DNA from: Chara braunii
Lineage: Eukaryota > Streptophyta > Charophyceae > Charales > Characeae
Assembly: GCA_003427395.1 (NCBI GenBank)
Contig: BFEA01000527.1
Coordinates: forward strand, 558,220 to 579,382
Length of the DNA: 21,163 bases
Direction: 5' to 3'
The position numbers and the translations under genes were made by a program. Below the pieces are notes generated by a model. That model had not been told where the DNA came from and did not search any database. It saw only the letters and a program-made list of their open reading frames with translations. This document shows, piece by piece, positions 1-9,529 of this stretch; position 1 is the stretch's first letter, and the number at the start of each line of letters is the position of its first letter.

Positions 1-16
1 GACAACTCTGTTTGAC

Positions 17-105
<89 letters not shown>
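17..105. repeat. (TA)n microsatellite
   Basis: An almost uninterrupted TA dinucleotide run with a single C near position 28. It is self-complementary and can form hairpins or cruciforms. Its true length is likely to be uncertain in the assembly. Confidence 0.98.
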
Positions 106-107
<2 letters not shown>

Positions 108-600
108 TTTGATTAGCAAGTTGGAAAATAGAGCCCCAGAATCCTCACAAACAACCCAGAGGAACCAAAGTTGGGGTCATTACCGATGTAGATTTGAGTT
201 GGAAACCGAGTCCAGTATCCCCACCACTATCCAACGAATCACATTTTTCCCAAGAATAGCTTAAAGCACGAATTAAAAAGAGGAAGTTGGATACCTGTGA
301 TAAGCTAGGATCCATACGTAGTGGCTTCACGTACCCTTCGGAGTACGTCTGACGTAAGCCCCGAAAGGCACATTTTAGTTGATCAAGAAAAACAGGGTCC
401 ATTTCTCAATTGTGAGGGACTAAAATATGCATCTTTTGGAATTGCCCCTGTCCTTATGGGTTCTCCGTGTGGGCGGTTAGTGACCGCACAAAGAAATCCA
501 AGAAACAGTTACTAGGAATTATTGTTGTCGACGTTCAAATTTCCTTTGTGTTAAGGCGTACACAACCATTTTGAATTTTTGTGTGTCGTAAGAACTCTCT
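106..600. other. Unassigned stretch with one weak minus-strand open frame
   Basis: No recognisable gene. The minus strand is open from about 402 down to 145 (85 codons, mixed composition, beginning MDPVFLDQLKCAF). It has no motif I recognise, no sign of splice context and no second copy in the window. It could be a fragment of a transposon open frame or chance. Confidence 0.3.
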
Positions 601-915
601 TCCGGCTCTGCACCTACGCGCCATCTTCCCTTTTTGACAGAGCACTTCTACGGGCTCACCTCTTCGTCTTCCCCTCATGGCCCGATCCTCCCCTTACCTA
701 TCGACGTGAATGACTGGTCGTTTGGTTGGGATGGTCGGATCCATGCCACGAGAACGAATTACGCACAGAGCTTGAACGACCACCCCAATTAACGGAACTA
801 TTGGTCATTCCACCTCTCTCGATCCTTATGGAATCTCCTTCCTTGTTCGGCCCTGCTCATCTAGTACACCCCTTTGTTGCCCGCACCCCGTGCTCGCATT
901 CCGCCGCCTTTCTGA

Positions 916-923
916 CTATAAAT
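916..923 (+). promoter_or_regulatory. TATA box of repeat copy 1
   Basis: CTATAAAT followed by CCTCGC. The same core, CTATAAA(A/T) followed by a (T/C)TCG(C/T) motif, occurs at 4839 and 13466. All three lie downstream of a pyrimidine-rich tract. The recurrence makes a pol II core promoter plausible; there is no direct evidence of transcription. Confidence 0.45.
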
Positions 924-1847
924 CCTCGCAACCCGTTCCTCTCCCTCTCTTTGATCTCGGTTGCAATATTGCGCGAGCTGTGCGTGAACACCATAACATC
1001 GAATAAGCTCGACGTGCCCAAGTGGTGGGCAAGGTGATGACGTGGGGTGGAATTAGTGCTAGACTTGGGGTGAGGCAGTCGGAGGAGCGCAACGGTGGTG
1101 GAGATCGAATGCCGCCAGCGGCACGGACTTGTGGCTATGGTTGGTTGATGTTCAGATCGGTTGGGGAATGTGCCATAGGGAGGCCAGCCGTGCGGGAATT
1201 TTGAATAGCGAAGGATTCATTTTTGTCTCCATTGCTGCTTTGTCCAAGTGTGGTGTGTGTAGTACCCAGAGTGCGGATACTCAGTCGCATGCATTACGTT
1301 TTTTTGTTATTAGGGTCTATGGATGTTGAATATCTCGTTGTCCACGATAAATGGATGTATAGATGTGGACTGAGGTCATGTATGTGAAGCGCCTGAGGGT
1401 GCAACTCTGGGGAGACGGGGGTGTCAAACGTCTGCCTGAATGCATGAGTGTATTGAAGTCCCTCTCTTCCCCGAACCCTATCGATCCCGGTGCCACGTGT
1501 GAGCTCGAGGGGCAGCGTTGACCCTTTCCTCCCTTCCCTCTCGCGCACAAGTGCCACATGTTCGTTGGTCTGGTATTCCGTCCGACTGGCCACCGACAAC
1601 CAGGGACATTGGTCGCATGCATCCTTGCGCATCGCTTGATCTCTCTTCTACTCGGCCATAACCATTTTGCCCTGGTAATAAGTCTGTGACTAATGACGTT
1701 GTATCCCTGAACTTGCATCTTGGTTTGGAAGGAGGGAGTGGGGTGAGACCTATTGAGGTTTGTATGGAGTTGAGATTTACCTTGTTAAACATAAGCATGG
1801 GTACTTGCCCGTTCTCAACCCTCTTGTTGATCCGCCATAGTGTCTCT

Positions 1848-2013
1848 CCACCCTTCCCGATCGCAAAAGAATACCATGTGTACTGCGATGCGGACATACG
1901 GAGTGGGTTGTTGCCAACCGACCGGGTTCACTTCTACAACCCATCTAAGGCTTGTTATATAGGGGAGAGGAGGTGTGTTCTGATTGATCCGTTTTCCTCC
2001 CCTCCCCTCCCCT
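1848..2013 (+). pseudogene. Coding-like segment copy 1, unknown family
   Basis: The plus-strand frame reads PPFPIAKEYHVYC, then DADI, HFYNPSKAC, a Gly and VLIDPF. It aligns to the copy 2 segment without a gap from FP to the central Cys (35 residues) and then needs one gap before the I-D pair. Shared positions include FP, the Glu six residues after the Phe of FP, the Cys of the VYC/RVC triplet, the Asp of DAD/EWD, aromatic residues before the second Cys, and the I-D pair. It is more diverged than copies 2 and 3 are from each other, so homology here is inference. The open frame extends back to about 1686 with no family motif. No function is assigned. The neighbourhood is repeat copy 1. Confidence 0.4.
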
Positions 2014-2015
2014 GA

Positions 2016-3480
2016 TCTTGTCGTACACTGATTTGATGATGCTGCCTTCGTCGACAACCCATGTCACGTGGCAACCCCAGTTTAACTGTCGTTGGTGTTG
2101 GCATGGAGACTTGTGTTCCTGGCGGAAGCTGGTTCTAGGGTACGAAGGTGCGGCCAGGTTCCCATAGCTCTCTCGCAGTGCAGGCACCCTTCCGACGAAC
2201 TTCCGAACCTGGGTCCCCCCAAACTCGTTTGAATCGGACAATGTTGCACCTACTCGACCTCGCAGAGTCCATGAATCTGACTCAGAAGCGTAGATGCTCC
2301 ATACCTATGCCATAGAGTTAACATGAACCTAATGAGAGAAAAGCGGTAAATTTCGCTCTTCCCTTCCCCTTTTCCTTTTCTCTGTCGAGTTGTCAGTAGT
2401 CAGCCTCGTGGCACGCCGCTCTCAACCCCCTCAGCTGAGCGGAAATTTTGAATTATACCCCGCGCGTTGGTCTTGATTAACTCCTCAAACTCCCTACTAT
2501 CTCCATTTTATCCTCTAATTCGGCCTGAACTTTGAGATAGCCTCAGAACGAAGCGAGAATCCCCCGTTCCGTCTGGGTGATTCAACCTTCGCCCAAAAAT
2601 CCTCGGCCACGCCCCCAATTACTATGATTCGTGCCTGTTACCACGAGACGTCGCGTTGGGTCTGAGGTTGGTATGCGGATTACATATTAGTCTTGTGCAA
2701 CATAACTAGTGTTTCTCCAACTTCTACTGCCTCAACGATTACATGCTGAAGCTCAACGACTCTACCAAATCAAGTCGGAATTCTAACCTTTCAGCCACGT
2801 TGGAACACCCCTTCCCTGGTGGGTTACCTCTAACGTCTGCCTGCAACAGGCGTAATGTGGCCCAACCAACTCGACTAACGAGGACTTAACCACCAAGAGA
2901 TAACCACTTTCCCATGTCCAAAGATTGACGTCAGGAGGTTTTTCTTAGCCCGGGATTTGAGGAACCACAATTTTCCCTTTCCCTGGCGCCCACTGCATCT
3001 GTTCTAGGCAGATAACATCATCAATCTAATATTAGCCCGAATCTGGTGTTGTTGTTGCTGTATCGAAAATTTTCCCTTATGAAAATATTTTTTTTTTTTT
3101 CTTTCGTTCTTTAGCCCAGGTTGCTATAGATGTGGGATACTAGACAAATGATAATCACCCACTGTACTTGACCACTTGGTTGTCCAGATGAACCCCTCTG
3201 AAGACCCCACCCACCCTTCCTCTCATCTTTTTGCCCTGCCGCAACCCCACCCTCCCCATGTCCTACCCGAGTGTTAACCACCCAGGACCATCACTCATCA
3301 CCATCTTGGCGGGGTGACTTGACTAGAGAGTGGTTGCAGGCACCCGAGCTAAGAAGAGACCCTTACCCCCTGCTCAGCCCCAGTTGAAGCAGACGCTGTG
3401 CAAGCCCGATTGCATGGGGACTTAGGGAGCTAGGTATGAACATGCTACTATAGGTCTTCACGAGGGCGCAGCGTAATATG
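2016..3480. other. Unassigned intergenic stretch
   Basis: About 1.5 kb of mixed-composition DNA with polypyrimidine patches (2360-2385, 3200-3250) and a poly-T run near 3090-3101. I found no long open frame, no RNA gene and no terminal repeats. It is probably decayed transposon sequence between repeat copies 1 and 2. Confidence 0.5.
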
Positions 3481-3499
3481 CGGGGAGCACCGTATACTT

Positions 3500-3640
3500 G
3501 AGATCATGGTTGATAGTCTAGTAGATAGGGTAATTGATAGCGTGGTCGATAAGGGGATCGATACCCCTATGATTTCCTAGTTGATATTAGATGAGTTGAT
3601 ATCCCAAGTGATAGCCTAGTTACTAGGCCAGTTGTAGTAT
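3500..3640. repeat. Irregular short repeats of TTGATAG/CTAGTT type
   Basis: Variants of (G)TTGATAG and (C)CTAGTT recur every 15-25 bases. They include a small perfect stem AGGGG-ATCGAT-ACCCCT near 3552-3570. It reads as a decayed simple tandem array that leads into the longer-period array next to it. Confidence 0.45.
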
Positions 3641-3659
3641 GAGACAAAGAGCTGAAGAT

Positions 3660-3990
3660 TCTCCGGTCCCTTGTAGGATCTTAGCCGGTACTAGGGTTAT
3701 AGCTATGCCCATACTACTTTGGACCCTGGACCAGTACCTGGAGCCCGTTTCGACACCTTGACAAGTCTCTACTGAGGCGGCAGCTATGCCAGCCACACTA
3801 CTAGAAACCCTTGGACCAATATCTGTTCCGGTATCCCGATAAGTCTCTACTAAGGTAACAACTATATCAACCACGACTGGACCCCCCAAATCTAGCACCT
3901 AATGCCCGTTCCAATACCCCTACAAGTCTGTACTAAGGTAACTGCCATGCCAGCCTCAACTGAATCCATAGCTAATACCTGGAGCCTGTT
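3660..3990 (-). repeat. Tandem array, period 78-83 bp (26-codon unit)
   Basis: The word AAGTCT(C/G)TACT recurs at 3763, 3841 and 3924, with spacings of 78 and 83 bp. A more diverged unit lies to the left. Each unit also carries GG(C/T)...GCTATGCC or a similar word and a GAGCC(C/T)GTT-type tail. The minus strand is open across three units (3898 down to 3623). It reads repeats with the sense VxxA-x-TLVET-x-RGxGTG, and a further unit is open in another frame beyond 3892. The first spacing is a multiple of three and the second is not, which explains the frame change. This is a decayed minisatellite, perhaps from a repetitive protein exon. Confidence 0.65.
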
Positions 3991-4099
3991 ATGTGACGCG
4001 CCAACTTCCTGACCTGCACCATCTCTCCCCCTTCCCCCACCTTTTTTTTGTGATGTTTTGTAGCCAGAGTGAAGAGGCTTGCCCCTTGTCATTACGATC

Positions 4100-4400
4100 G
4101 GTTTTTGGAATTCCATTTTTTCGCAATTCGGGAAATAAGTGGGAATTACGCGCGCCTTAGTGAGCGTGTTGGGGATTTGGCTCGACGGTTGAGGAATTCC
4201 GGAATAAGCGGGACCCGACGTGTCCTTTTTGTAAGTAAATGTTCTCGACTTCGTCTCCGAAAACTCTAGGAATTCTTATGTGAATCTGAATAGGCGTAAG
4301 ACATTTTTCCGCGTTCACTCTACGAACGAAACTGGTGTTTTTCAATTTTGAATTAGCGTAGGATTCTGAATGAGCTGTAACTGTTTCGGTGACCTTTTTG
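4100..4400. other. Unassigned stretch before repeat copy 2
   Basis: Contains two related words, GGAATTCC...GGGAAATAAGTGGGA near 4107-4144 and GGAATTCCGGAATAAGCGGG near 4193-4212. This looks like a short imperfect duplication. No gene is recognisable. The 3' part may belong to repeat copy 2, whose left edge I cannot place exactly. Confidence 0.4.
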
Positions 4401-4838
4401 CTTCGTGTCGGTGCCATGCATGCAAACTCCTCTCCCCTCCCCCCCCCTCTCCGTTTCCCTCGCTACCTTCAACACTCTCTTCTTCGCACTCATGCTCCTC
4501 TCTCTGTAACCATTTTTCCATCTCTGCTTTGCCTCGCACGCCTTTTCTCTTTCTTGATCGTTTGAATCTTGGTTCCATGTCACGCTATCCTTTTCACCCT
4601 TCTTCATCCCGCTCTAATCCTTGCGCCAGAATACCCTATCGATTTCCTCCTCCTCCCCTCTAACCAAAGAGACGCGAGGGGTAAGAAGGAAATTTTTGTT
4701 ACACGACAATTCTGATTGGCTACAACTGGGATCCGGAGGATCGACATGACTTTCATCGGGTGATTATCCCCGAACCTTCCCCTACCTCTCCCTACCTCAG
4801 TCCCAACCCTTCCTAGCATCTACCTCCTTTTTCCGCAA

Positions 4839-4846
4839 CTATAAAT
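4839..4846 (+). promoter_or_regulatory. TATA box of repeat copy 2
   Basis: The context GCAACTATAAATTTCGCAGG is almost the same as GCAACTATAAAACTCGTAGG in copy 3. It sits just after a C/T-rich stretch and about 65 bp before a shared AGTGGTTAG leader word. Conservation of the word in divergent surroundings favours a functional core promoter in the ancestral unit. Confidence 0.55.
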
Positions 4847-5494
4847 TTCGCAGGCGCTACCGAAAATATATCTCTCTTAGCTTATCAGCCAGCTTCTAGG
4901 AAGCAGTGGTTAGGTGGTACGTGTGAAGGTGTAAGTCGAAAAGTTATGACGGGTTGACCGTAGTCTCGTCGGTTGTGCGCTGGATCGCCCGATGAACTGT
5001 GGGATCCAGGCAAGACTGTGCAGAGACTAAGTCGGCGGGTAACTATCGCTATGCTGAGAGTAGCACGTGATGACCGGGATCGTCAGTGTCGGTCTGAGGT
5101 TCGAATCAAACGTTGAGTGGATGTATGGCATGGGGCTATGGTGGAATTTTATGGCGGATGCGCCTCTTTTGTCTCAAAGTATAAGTCTTCGAGCGCGAGT
5201 TTCATTCACCCCGCATTTGAGCCGAAATTTCTCGTCAAGATCGTCAGACTTTCTTGTGTAATTATCTTCTGCTTTCTTCCCTCCTCTGATGTACGCCTCT
5301 TTTTCCCTATACTTTCCTTCTGCTTTCTACTATAATAGGTGGGTTATGCCGATTTCTCTCCTCTCACTTGATATATGCATGAAGTGGATTGTGCCTGAGA
5401 ACCTGTGTCAGCACGACAGGGATGTTGATTGATTGATCATATGAACGAGGGATGAGATTGAGTGGTATGTCGAATGAATGACGCATGATTAATC

Positions 5495-5800
5495 GTGCGC
5501 TTTGTCCTTGTTGCCATATGGACTGACAACCCCAATCCGACTGGGCGCCGACTTCCCGTGGCCCCACTGCGCCATTTCCCGTACAACGAGGAGAGGACAC
5601 GTGTATGCGAGTGGGATGTACAAGAAGTTGTCGCCAAGGTTGGTGGGCGTTATTACTTCCCACTCGAGACTCGGTGCTCTAGATTCGTCGGTGCGGGATT
5701 CGTCATCATCGATACACACTTTCTTCCTTATTCGTTGTTGTTGCCGTTTAATGAGGTGATCGTCATCCTGTGGTTGGCAATGACGCCTCATTGGCCTAAC
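5495..5800 (+). pseudogene. Coding-like segment copy 2, unknown family
   Basis: The plus frame is open from before 5495 to about 6047. The conserved core is 5576-5770, reading FPYNEERT, EWDV, FPLETRCS, GFVIIDT and IVIL. Against copy 3, 65 codons align without a gap: 19 are identical, 16 differ only synonymously and 30 change the residue, giving 35/65 identical residues. That excess of silent third-position change on the plus strand shows past selection as protein. The minus strand is also open here, but its inferred peptide is less conserved between copies (about 24 of 66). The open frame starts with GTG, not ATG, so the real start is probably in an upstream exon. I do not recognise the domain. 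The C-terminal part is hydrophobic. It may be a transposon-borne protein or a plant gene family. Confidence 0.6.
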
Positions 5801-6230
5801 ACTGTGTGCAGCGACTGTCGCCTCACTGAGCGTTACAGAGCCAAGGGCTTCCATTACCGCACACATGGCGAGGACGAACACAAGGAGAGAGCCACTCGAT
5901 TAAGACCCTCCACGTCGGACTCAGAGTTGTGTAATGAACGTCGACAGGACCTCATCCGAAAACAGGATACTACATATGTACCCTGCCTCTTTCATTCGAG
6001 ACGAAGGGCAACGACCTGCTGGGAAGTACAACGCTACTTTTTTTATTAAATTTTCCATCGTCGTGAGCCCCGCGAGCACCTTTTTTTTCAACTCGCGCGG
6101 CGACGGATCCCTTATTACTAAAGTCGGACCAACACGGGGGATCTCAGTTCTGTCTGTGTCCCTACTACCAGTATTAAGTATTTTTCTAACATTCATCAAA
6201 TTTGATCTAGCATTCCAACATGCCAACGTC
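5800..6230. other. Boundary region between repeat copy 2 and the LINE
   Basis: The plus frame of copy 2 stays open to about 6047, but similarity to copy 3 fades after about 5850. The stretch around 6060-6145 is GC-rich in an AT-rich setting (CCGCGAGCACC, CTCGCGCGGCGACGG), which suggests a separate repeat fragment. I see no terminal repeats or RNA gene. Confidence 0.4.
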
Positions 6231-6960
6231 AAATCATGTCTAAGAGCACCACCTTTTCATTGCTTCGTATTGGATAATTTCATAATCATCCTGATCATTA
6301 TGTTGAATGTTATATAGCAACATTTACAAATGAACAACAAAGAGTGAGGGTGTCAAGGGGCACCCTTGCTTGAGCTATCTAGTCAAGGAGAATCGTTTAG
6401 AAATTTAATAACTGACCATGACCGTTGCAATCGCTAACGAGCACATTACAGAGACCCGCTTACAAAAACATTGACGAAATCCCAAATGTTTTAATGTATT
6501 CATAACAAAGGTACAACCACCCCGGTAGTAAGCCTTTCCCATGTCCGACAACAAAATGGTCACATTTCTTATCTTTGTGGCTATGATCTTTAATCCTTTT
6601 ATCACGGCTACAATATTTTTCGTAATTGATCAGTGTTTGATAAAGACACCTTGTCTCTTCCCCACTAAGGAAGGGAGATAACAATCAAAACAGATAGTGA
6701 GGATCTTCTGGGGGAGTTTATAGGAAATATCATACAATGATATAGGCCTTCAGTTCCTTACATTTATCACTTTTCTTATACAACAATGAGATTATTCTCT
6801 TCATCATCCCTTTGTTAGACGACCACCAATTCAAACATTGTTGTAGATAGTTAGCAATAAAGAGCTAATGGAGAACCGGACTGCTAAGTATAGCTCAATT
6901 GGAAGGTCGCTATCACATAGTGTGTTCTCTTTTGCCATGCGCTTAGCAGCTTGGTGTAAC
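6230..6960 (-). pseudogene. L1-type LINE reverse transcriptase fragment
   Basis: Read on the minus strand, this is a frame-broken reverse transcriptase in canonical L1 order. DLPIELYLAV (near 6895-6925) matches the DGLP-EFY region. LLYKKSDKCKEL (near 6750-6790) matches the LLYKKGDK motif. SYKLPQKIL and LVGKRQGVF follow, and then SDMGKAYYRGG (near 6520-6560), where the usual D-x-x-KAYDR has lost its second Asp. Next are LGF-RQCFCK-V, and LKQGCPLTPSLFVV (near 6325-6370), the QGCPLSPLLF block. Stops and frameshifts interrupt it. The YADD box is not seen, so the copy ends or decays near 6230. It acted in target-primed reverse transcription of its own RNA and is now dead. It belongs with the endonuclease fragments at 7620-9460. 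Confidence 0.88.
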
Positions 6961-7620
6961 TCCAAGTCCTCTTGATTCATGGGACTATCTAGACCCATCC
7001 TTGTCTAATCTGTGAAATATATTTGGTTCGTTTGTCATAAATATGAATTTAATCGTAGGTTTGTACTCATCGATTCTTGAACTCAGATAACGTCAAAATA
7101 TTTTAAAGTATAGCCTAGCGAATTTGTACATTTGTTCAAGATTGTCAAATACCACAGACACTTTAGAAAATGAATGGGAAAACTCTTTCATTGTCGGCCT
7201 AGCCGTGTGGAGCAATAATCTATCAAATGTTCTATTTGTTAGTCGGTGTCTCACAGTGATATTTTTTTGCATAAATCAATCTTCTCATTGCTTTTGTTTT
7301 CTTATTTCTTATGATTCTAACTTAAAAAAATAATTGATTGCGAATACCGGTTTAATAGGCATCTACAATTGAATGCTTCCCAAATTGCTTCTCAGTCTGC
7401 TCTATTTTCTTCAATAACCTTAATGCCATATTGTTCTTGTTCATGGTTTTAAGACAAGTTGTATTATTTAGGGAACCTTGCATTATACGTAGTCCTACCT
7501 CAGTTCAATCTTTTGTCGAATCAAATGGACTTCAGACATTCTCTCAGTGTTCCAAAAGTTATTGAATCCATAAAATAATATACGAGTCTTAAAGTAGTAT
7601 AACAATCAATTTAAAATAAG
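6960..7620 (-). pseudogene. LINE linker between endonuclease and reverse transcriptase
   Basis: AT-rich DNA lying between the L1 endonuclease and reverse transcriptase parts on the minus strand. Its 660-bp length suits the linker of a plant L1 ORF2. Frames are broken throughout and no motif is firm, so the assignment rests on position. Confidence 0.6.
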
Positions 7621-8001
7621 ACGGATAAAATTACTCTTTCTGTTGAATTTTAAATTTCAAAATTAATGGGTTATGATCCCGAAAAGAAGCGACAAGACGG
7701 TCTAGGTATAAATGGACATTTTATGGTTAACCCCTCATCAAAATAAAATCTAAATGTTTGCAGATTATGGGAAACTGTAAACCAAACGAGGTGAAGCTTG
7801 ATATCTCCAGGTCCAATATCATATAAGCATCCGTAAAACTTTGGGAAATAGTGAAAGCAATTAGAAGCCTCGAATCCAGCTTGGTTGCTTCCAATTTAGG
7901 GTTATCCAACCATGAATTAAAAATGGTGTTTTATTCAACATCAATAATTAGAAGTTTTGAATTCAGTAAAAAACTTAATAATGCAAAAAAATATATATAT
8001 A
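7620..8001 (-). pseudogene. L1 LINE endonuclease, C-terminal half
   Basis: Minus-strand translation gives FALLSFLLNSKLLIIDVE, then a stop (TAA at 7931-7933) where the Phe of the GDFN motif should be, then NTIF. Further on come SFTDAYMILD, ISSFTSFGLQ (the FTW block with Trp replaced), HLDFIL (the RLD-x-IL block) and SFRDHNPLIL (7662-7690), which matches the conserved S-DH-P-L catalytic motif of apurinic-like LINE endonucleases. The Asp-His pair is kept at 7673-7678. The 5' half of the domain continues beyond the inserted element, at 9100-9460. Confidence 0.85.
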
Positions 8002-8287
8002 CAGGGCAACCGACATTCGGTACGAGCCGAACGCCTGAACCCGAATGCCCGAACGTATGGGACCCCTTGGGGATGCGTTGGACCGCTCAGGCCGAACGCG
8101 GAACCCCCCCCCCCAAAAAAAAAAAAAAAACAAATCTGAAAAAAAAATATGTTATGAAGAAAAATAAATTAAACAAGATTTGTCTGAGCATTACACCCAA
8201 ATTCATTACTAAATTTTGAATAAAAATAAAATACGAAGAACAAATACTAATATTAAAATAATAAAAAAATAAAAAGAAAATTAAATT

Positions 8288-8350
8288 TAGTGAGTGTGCG
8301 AGCACGTTTTCGATACCCCCAACTTTGGCAATTTTTCATTTGTTTTGGGT
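8288..8350 (+). repeat. Internal diverged direct repeat of the DNA element, unit 1
   Basis: GTGTGCGAGCACGTTTTCGA followed by ACCCCCAACTTTGGCAATTTTTCATT aligns with unit 2 at 8785-8850 (GTGGGTGAACACATTTTGAC, then ACCACCATCTTTGACGATTTTT). The identity is clearly above chance, though diverged. It suggests the element grew by an internal duplication about 500 bp long. Confidence 0.55.
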
Positions 8351-8368
8351 GTAGCTAAAAATTCACAT

Positions 8369-8484
8369 AGGGTGAAGAGGTCCCTCATATTTGGTTAATT
8401 AACATATTTTTCAAGTTAGGGCACAGTGGGTTGTGGGACTAGTAGCCAGCTCATCTCAGGCGCCTTAGGGTGAAGAGGTCCCTC
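8369..8484 (+). repeat. Perfect 18-bp direct repeats inside the DNA element
   Basis: AGGGTGAAGAGGTCCCTC occurs at 8369-8386 and again at 8467-8484, 98 bp apart. It is 19 bp long if the preceding T is counted. The perfect identity contrasts with the surrounding decay. Confidence 0.8.
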
Positions 8485-8670
8485 TTTGTTGACAGCCCCA
8501 GAAAGTTTATGAACTTTAAGGAATCACCTCAAGATTTTCCTTTGGAAGGGATGTTGAACCTGATTTCCAGCAGGTGCAGCTCCCTACCAATAGAAAAGAG
8601 TCATCAGAACCTCGTCGGCTTCTGCCCCCTGGGTCTCTTACCACCCAAGAGGCAGAAGTCCTGACCCTGA
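8470..8670 (+). other. Possible captured sequence inside the DNA element
   Basis: A GC-balanced stretch in an A/T-rich element. One plus frame is open for about 64 codons, with a GTG and no ATG at its front. It contains a short hairpin, CTTCTGCC...GGCAGAAG (about 8620-8658). I do not recognise the peptide. It could be a host fragment captured by the transposon, or simply older element sequence. Confidence 0.25.
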
Positions 8671-8984
8671 ATGATAATTGAGAGGGGGGGGGGAGCAAAA
8701 TCCACTAAAAAGGTTCCAAAGAATAATAAAATTGCTTAGACCCTGAACTTAAGTGAAAACAAAAAGTAAAAAGTGAAATAAAATGTGGGTGAACACATTT
8801 TGACACCACCATCTTTGACGATTTTTAATTCTTATTTGGCTGAGCCAAATGACGTCAAACTTTATAAGCATGTACCTCACGTCATACAAAACTAAAAAAA
8901 AAAAAAAAAATTAGAAAAAAAAGAAAAGGTCCCAAAATCATTTTGGCGGGGGTCGGGTTCGGACGCCGTACGGGACCCCGAACG

Positions 8985-9028
8985 CCCGTACGTACGGAGG
9001 TCATCCCGGGGACCTCCATACGTACGGG
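8985..9028. repeat. Subterminal hairpin of the DNA element
   Basis: The 18-base arm CCCGTACGTACGGAGGTC (8985-9002) and the arm GACCTCCATACGTACGGG (9011-9028) pair at 17 of 18 positions around an 8-base loop (ATCCCGGG). It sits 12 bp inside the right end, where transposase-binding or structure-forming repeats are usual for DNA transposons. Confidence 0.85.
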
Positions 9029-9040
9029 TTGGTGACCCTG

Positions 9041-9100
9041 TATATATATATACATATATATACACATATATACATATATATACATATATATATATATATA
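9041..9100. repeat. (TA)n-rich tract with CA interruptions
   Basis: TA dinucleotides broken by TACATA and TACACATA. It directly abuts the right end of the DNA element. The left end is preceded by only about 11 bases of AT repeat, so most of the tract lies on this side. Confidence 0.95.
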
Positions 9101-9460
9101 CAGTCTATATGAGAGCAGACGGATATTAGAGTACACTCCTCCGAACCTAGGGCAAATTTTACTGAGACCCATCTGTCTCATACACCTATATACTATCAAT
9201 AATGTTTATATTCAAATCTCTATGAAAAAGGATGTCAACTCCTCCCCTTGTTCAAATATGGTTGTTCTCTCTTCCCGTCGACGCCCATAATTGGGGGTCT
9301 GACCACCACTTGACAACTTTCAATCTTCTAAATTCGTCTATCTTGGATTCTTAAATGCAAATGATTTTTATCAATTTTTTATGCATTCATATTTTTAACT
9401 GATCCTGTTTGTATTTGTATGTTACAAAGTCCACGCACGTTCCATGAGGCGATACGTAGC
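9100..9460 (-). pseudogene. L1 LINE endonuclease, N-terminal half
   Basis: On the minus strand this starts LRIASWNVRGLCN (codons ending at 9459), the hallmark start of plant L1 ORF2 endonuclease. KIICI-stop-ESKIDEF follows: the ICLQETK motif, with the Gln codon now TAA at 9351-9353 and the catalytic Glu kept. RGGVDILFHRDLNI (the GGVAIL block, near 9195-9245) and RWVSVKF..TLISV (near 9110-9176) come next. The domain then meets the TA tract and the inserted element, and resumes at 8001. Several stops and at least one frame shift make it non-functional. ORF1 was not found upstream, so the copy may be 5' truncated or the rest is too decayed. Confidence 0.88.
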
Positions 9461-9529
9461 TTGCCTCTAAGAGGCACGAAATACTACAACGGAAAATTTT
9501 CCTTAGAATTAAATAATCATTCTATAGTA

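Larger units (their letters stand above)
600..2015 (+). repeat. Repeat unit copy 1 (promoter-like module plus coding-like segment)
   Basis: This is the most diverged of three copies in the window. It contains a pyrimidine-rich block near 616-637 (ACGCGCCATCTTCCCTTTTTG), which resembles CACGCCTTTTCTCTTTCTTG at 4537 in copy 2 and TTGCGCCTTTTCCTTCTTCT near 12326 in copy 3. CTATAAAT lies at 916. The distance from block to TATA is about 300 bp here and 302 bp in copy 2. A G/GT-rich leader follows, and the coding-like segment lies at 1848-2013. The unit could be a transposable element or LTR-like repeat, or a decayed tandem gene family. I saw no clear terminal repeats that would fix its ends, so the borders are approximate. 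Confidence 0.5.
4400..5800 (+). repeat. Repeat unit copy 2 (promoter-like module plus coding-like segment)
   Basis: The most compact copy of the three-copy unit. In order: a C/T-rich tract (4425-4660); the block at 4537 that matches copy 3 over roughly 70 bases (TGTAAC..TTTTTC through CTTGATC..GTGAAT/GTTTGAAT); an ATTGG (reverse CCAAT) word near 4714; a second pyrimidine tract; CTATAAAT at 4839; an AGTGGTTAGGTGGT leader near 4904; a TATATGCATG word near 5371 shared with copy 3; and the coding segment from 5576. Spacing from TATA to the segment is about 737 bp, against 938 bp in copy 1. No clear terminal repeats or target duplications were seen, so the element class is open. Confidence 0.6.
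8002..9040. mobile_element. Non-autonomous DNA transposon (hAT-like ends) inserted in the LINE
   Basis: The left end reads CAGGGCAACCGACATTCGG. The right end, reverse-complemented, reads CAGGGTCACCAACCCGTACG, so the termini form an imperfect inverted repeat. It is flanked by TATATATA on both sides (7994-8001 and 9041-9048), which fits an 8-bp target duplication but sits in TA-rich sequence. CAGGG ends and 8-bp duplications are typical of plant hAT elements; this class call is inference. No transposase is present. Inside there are GC-rich subterminal regions with repeated CGAACGC and CGTACG words, a 5' homopolymer C/A run (8106-8131), an internal direct repeat and a hairpin near each end. LINE endonuclease sequence resumes on both sides, which supports a real insertion. 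Confidence 0.72.

Noticed and set aside
726-1037. 103-codon plus-strand open frame as a gene
   Set aside because: It spans the TATA module of repeat copy 1, is low in recognisable motifs and is not conserved in the other two copies.
5489-5881. Minus-strand open frame opposite the repeat copy 2 segment
   Set aside because: The minus peptide is less conserved between copies 2 and 3 (about 24 of 66) than the plus peptide (35 of 65), and silent changes fall at plus-strand third positions.
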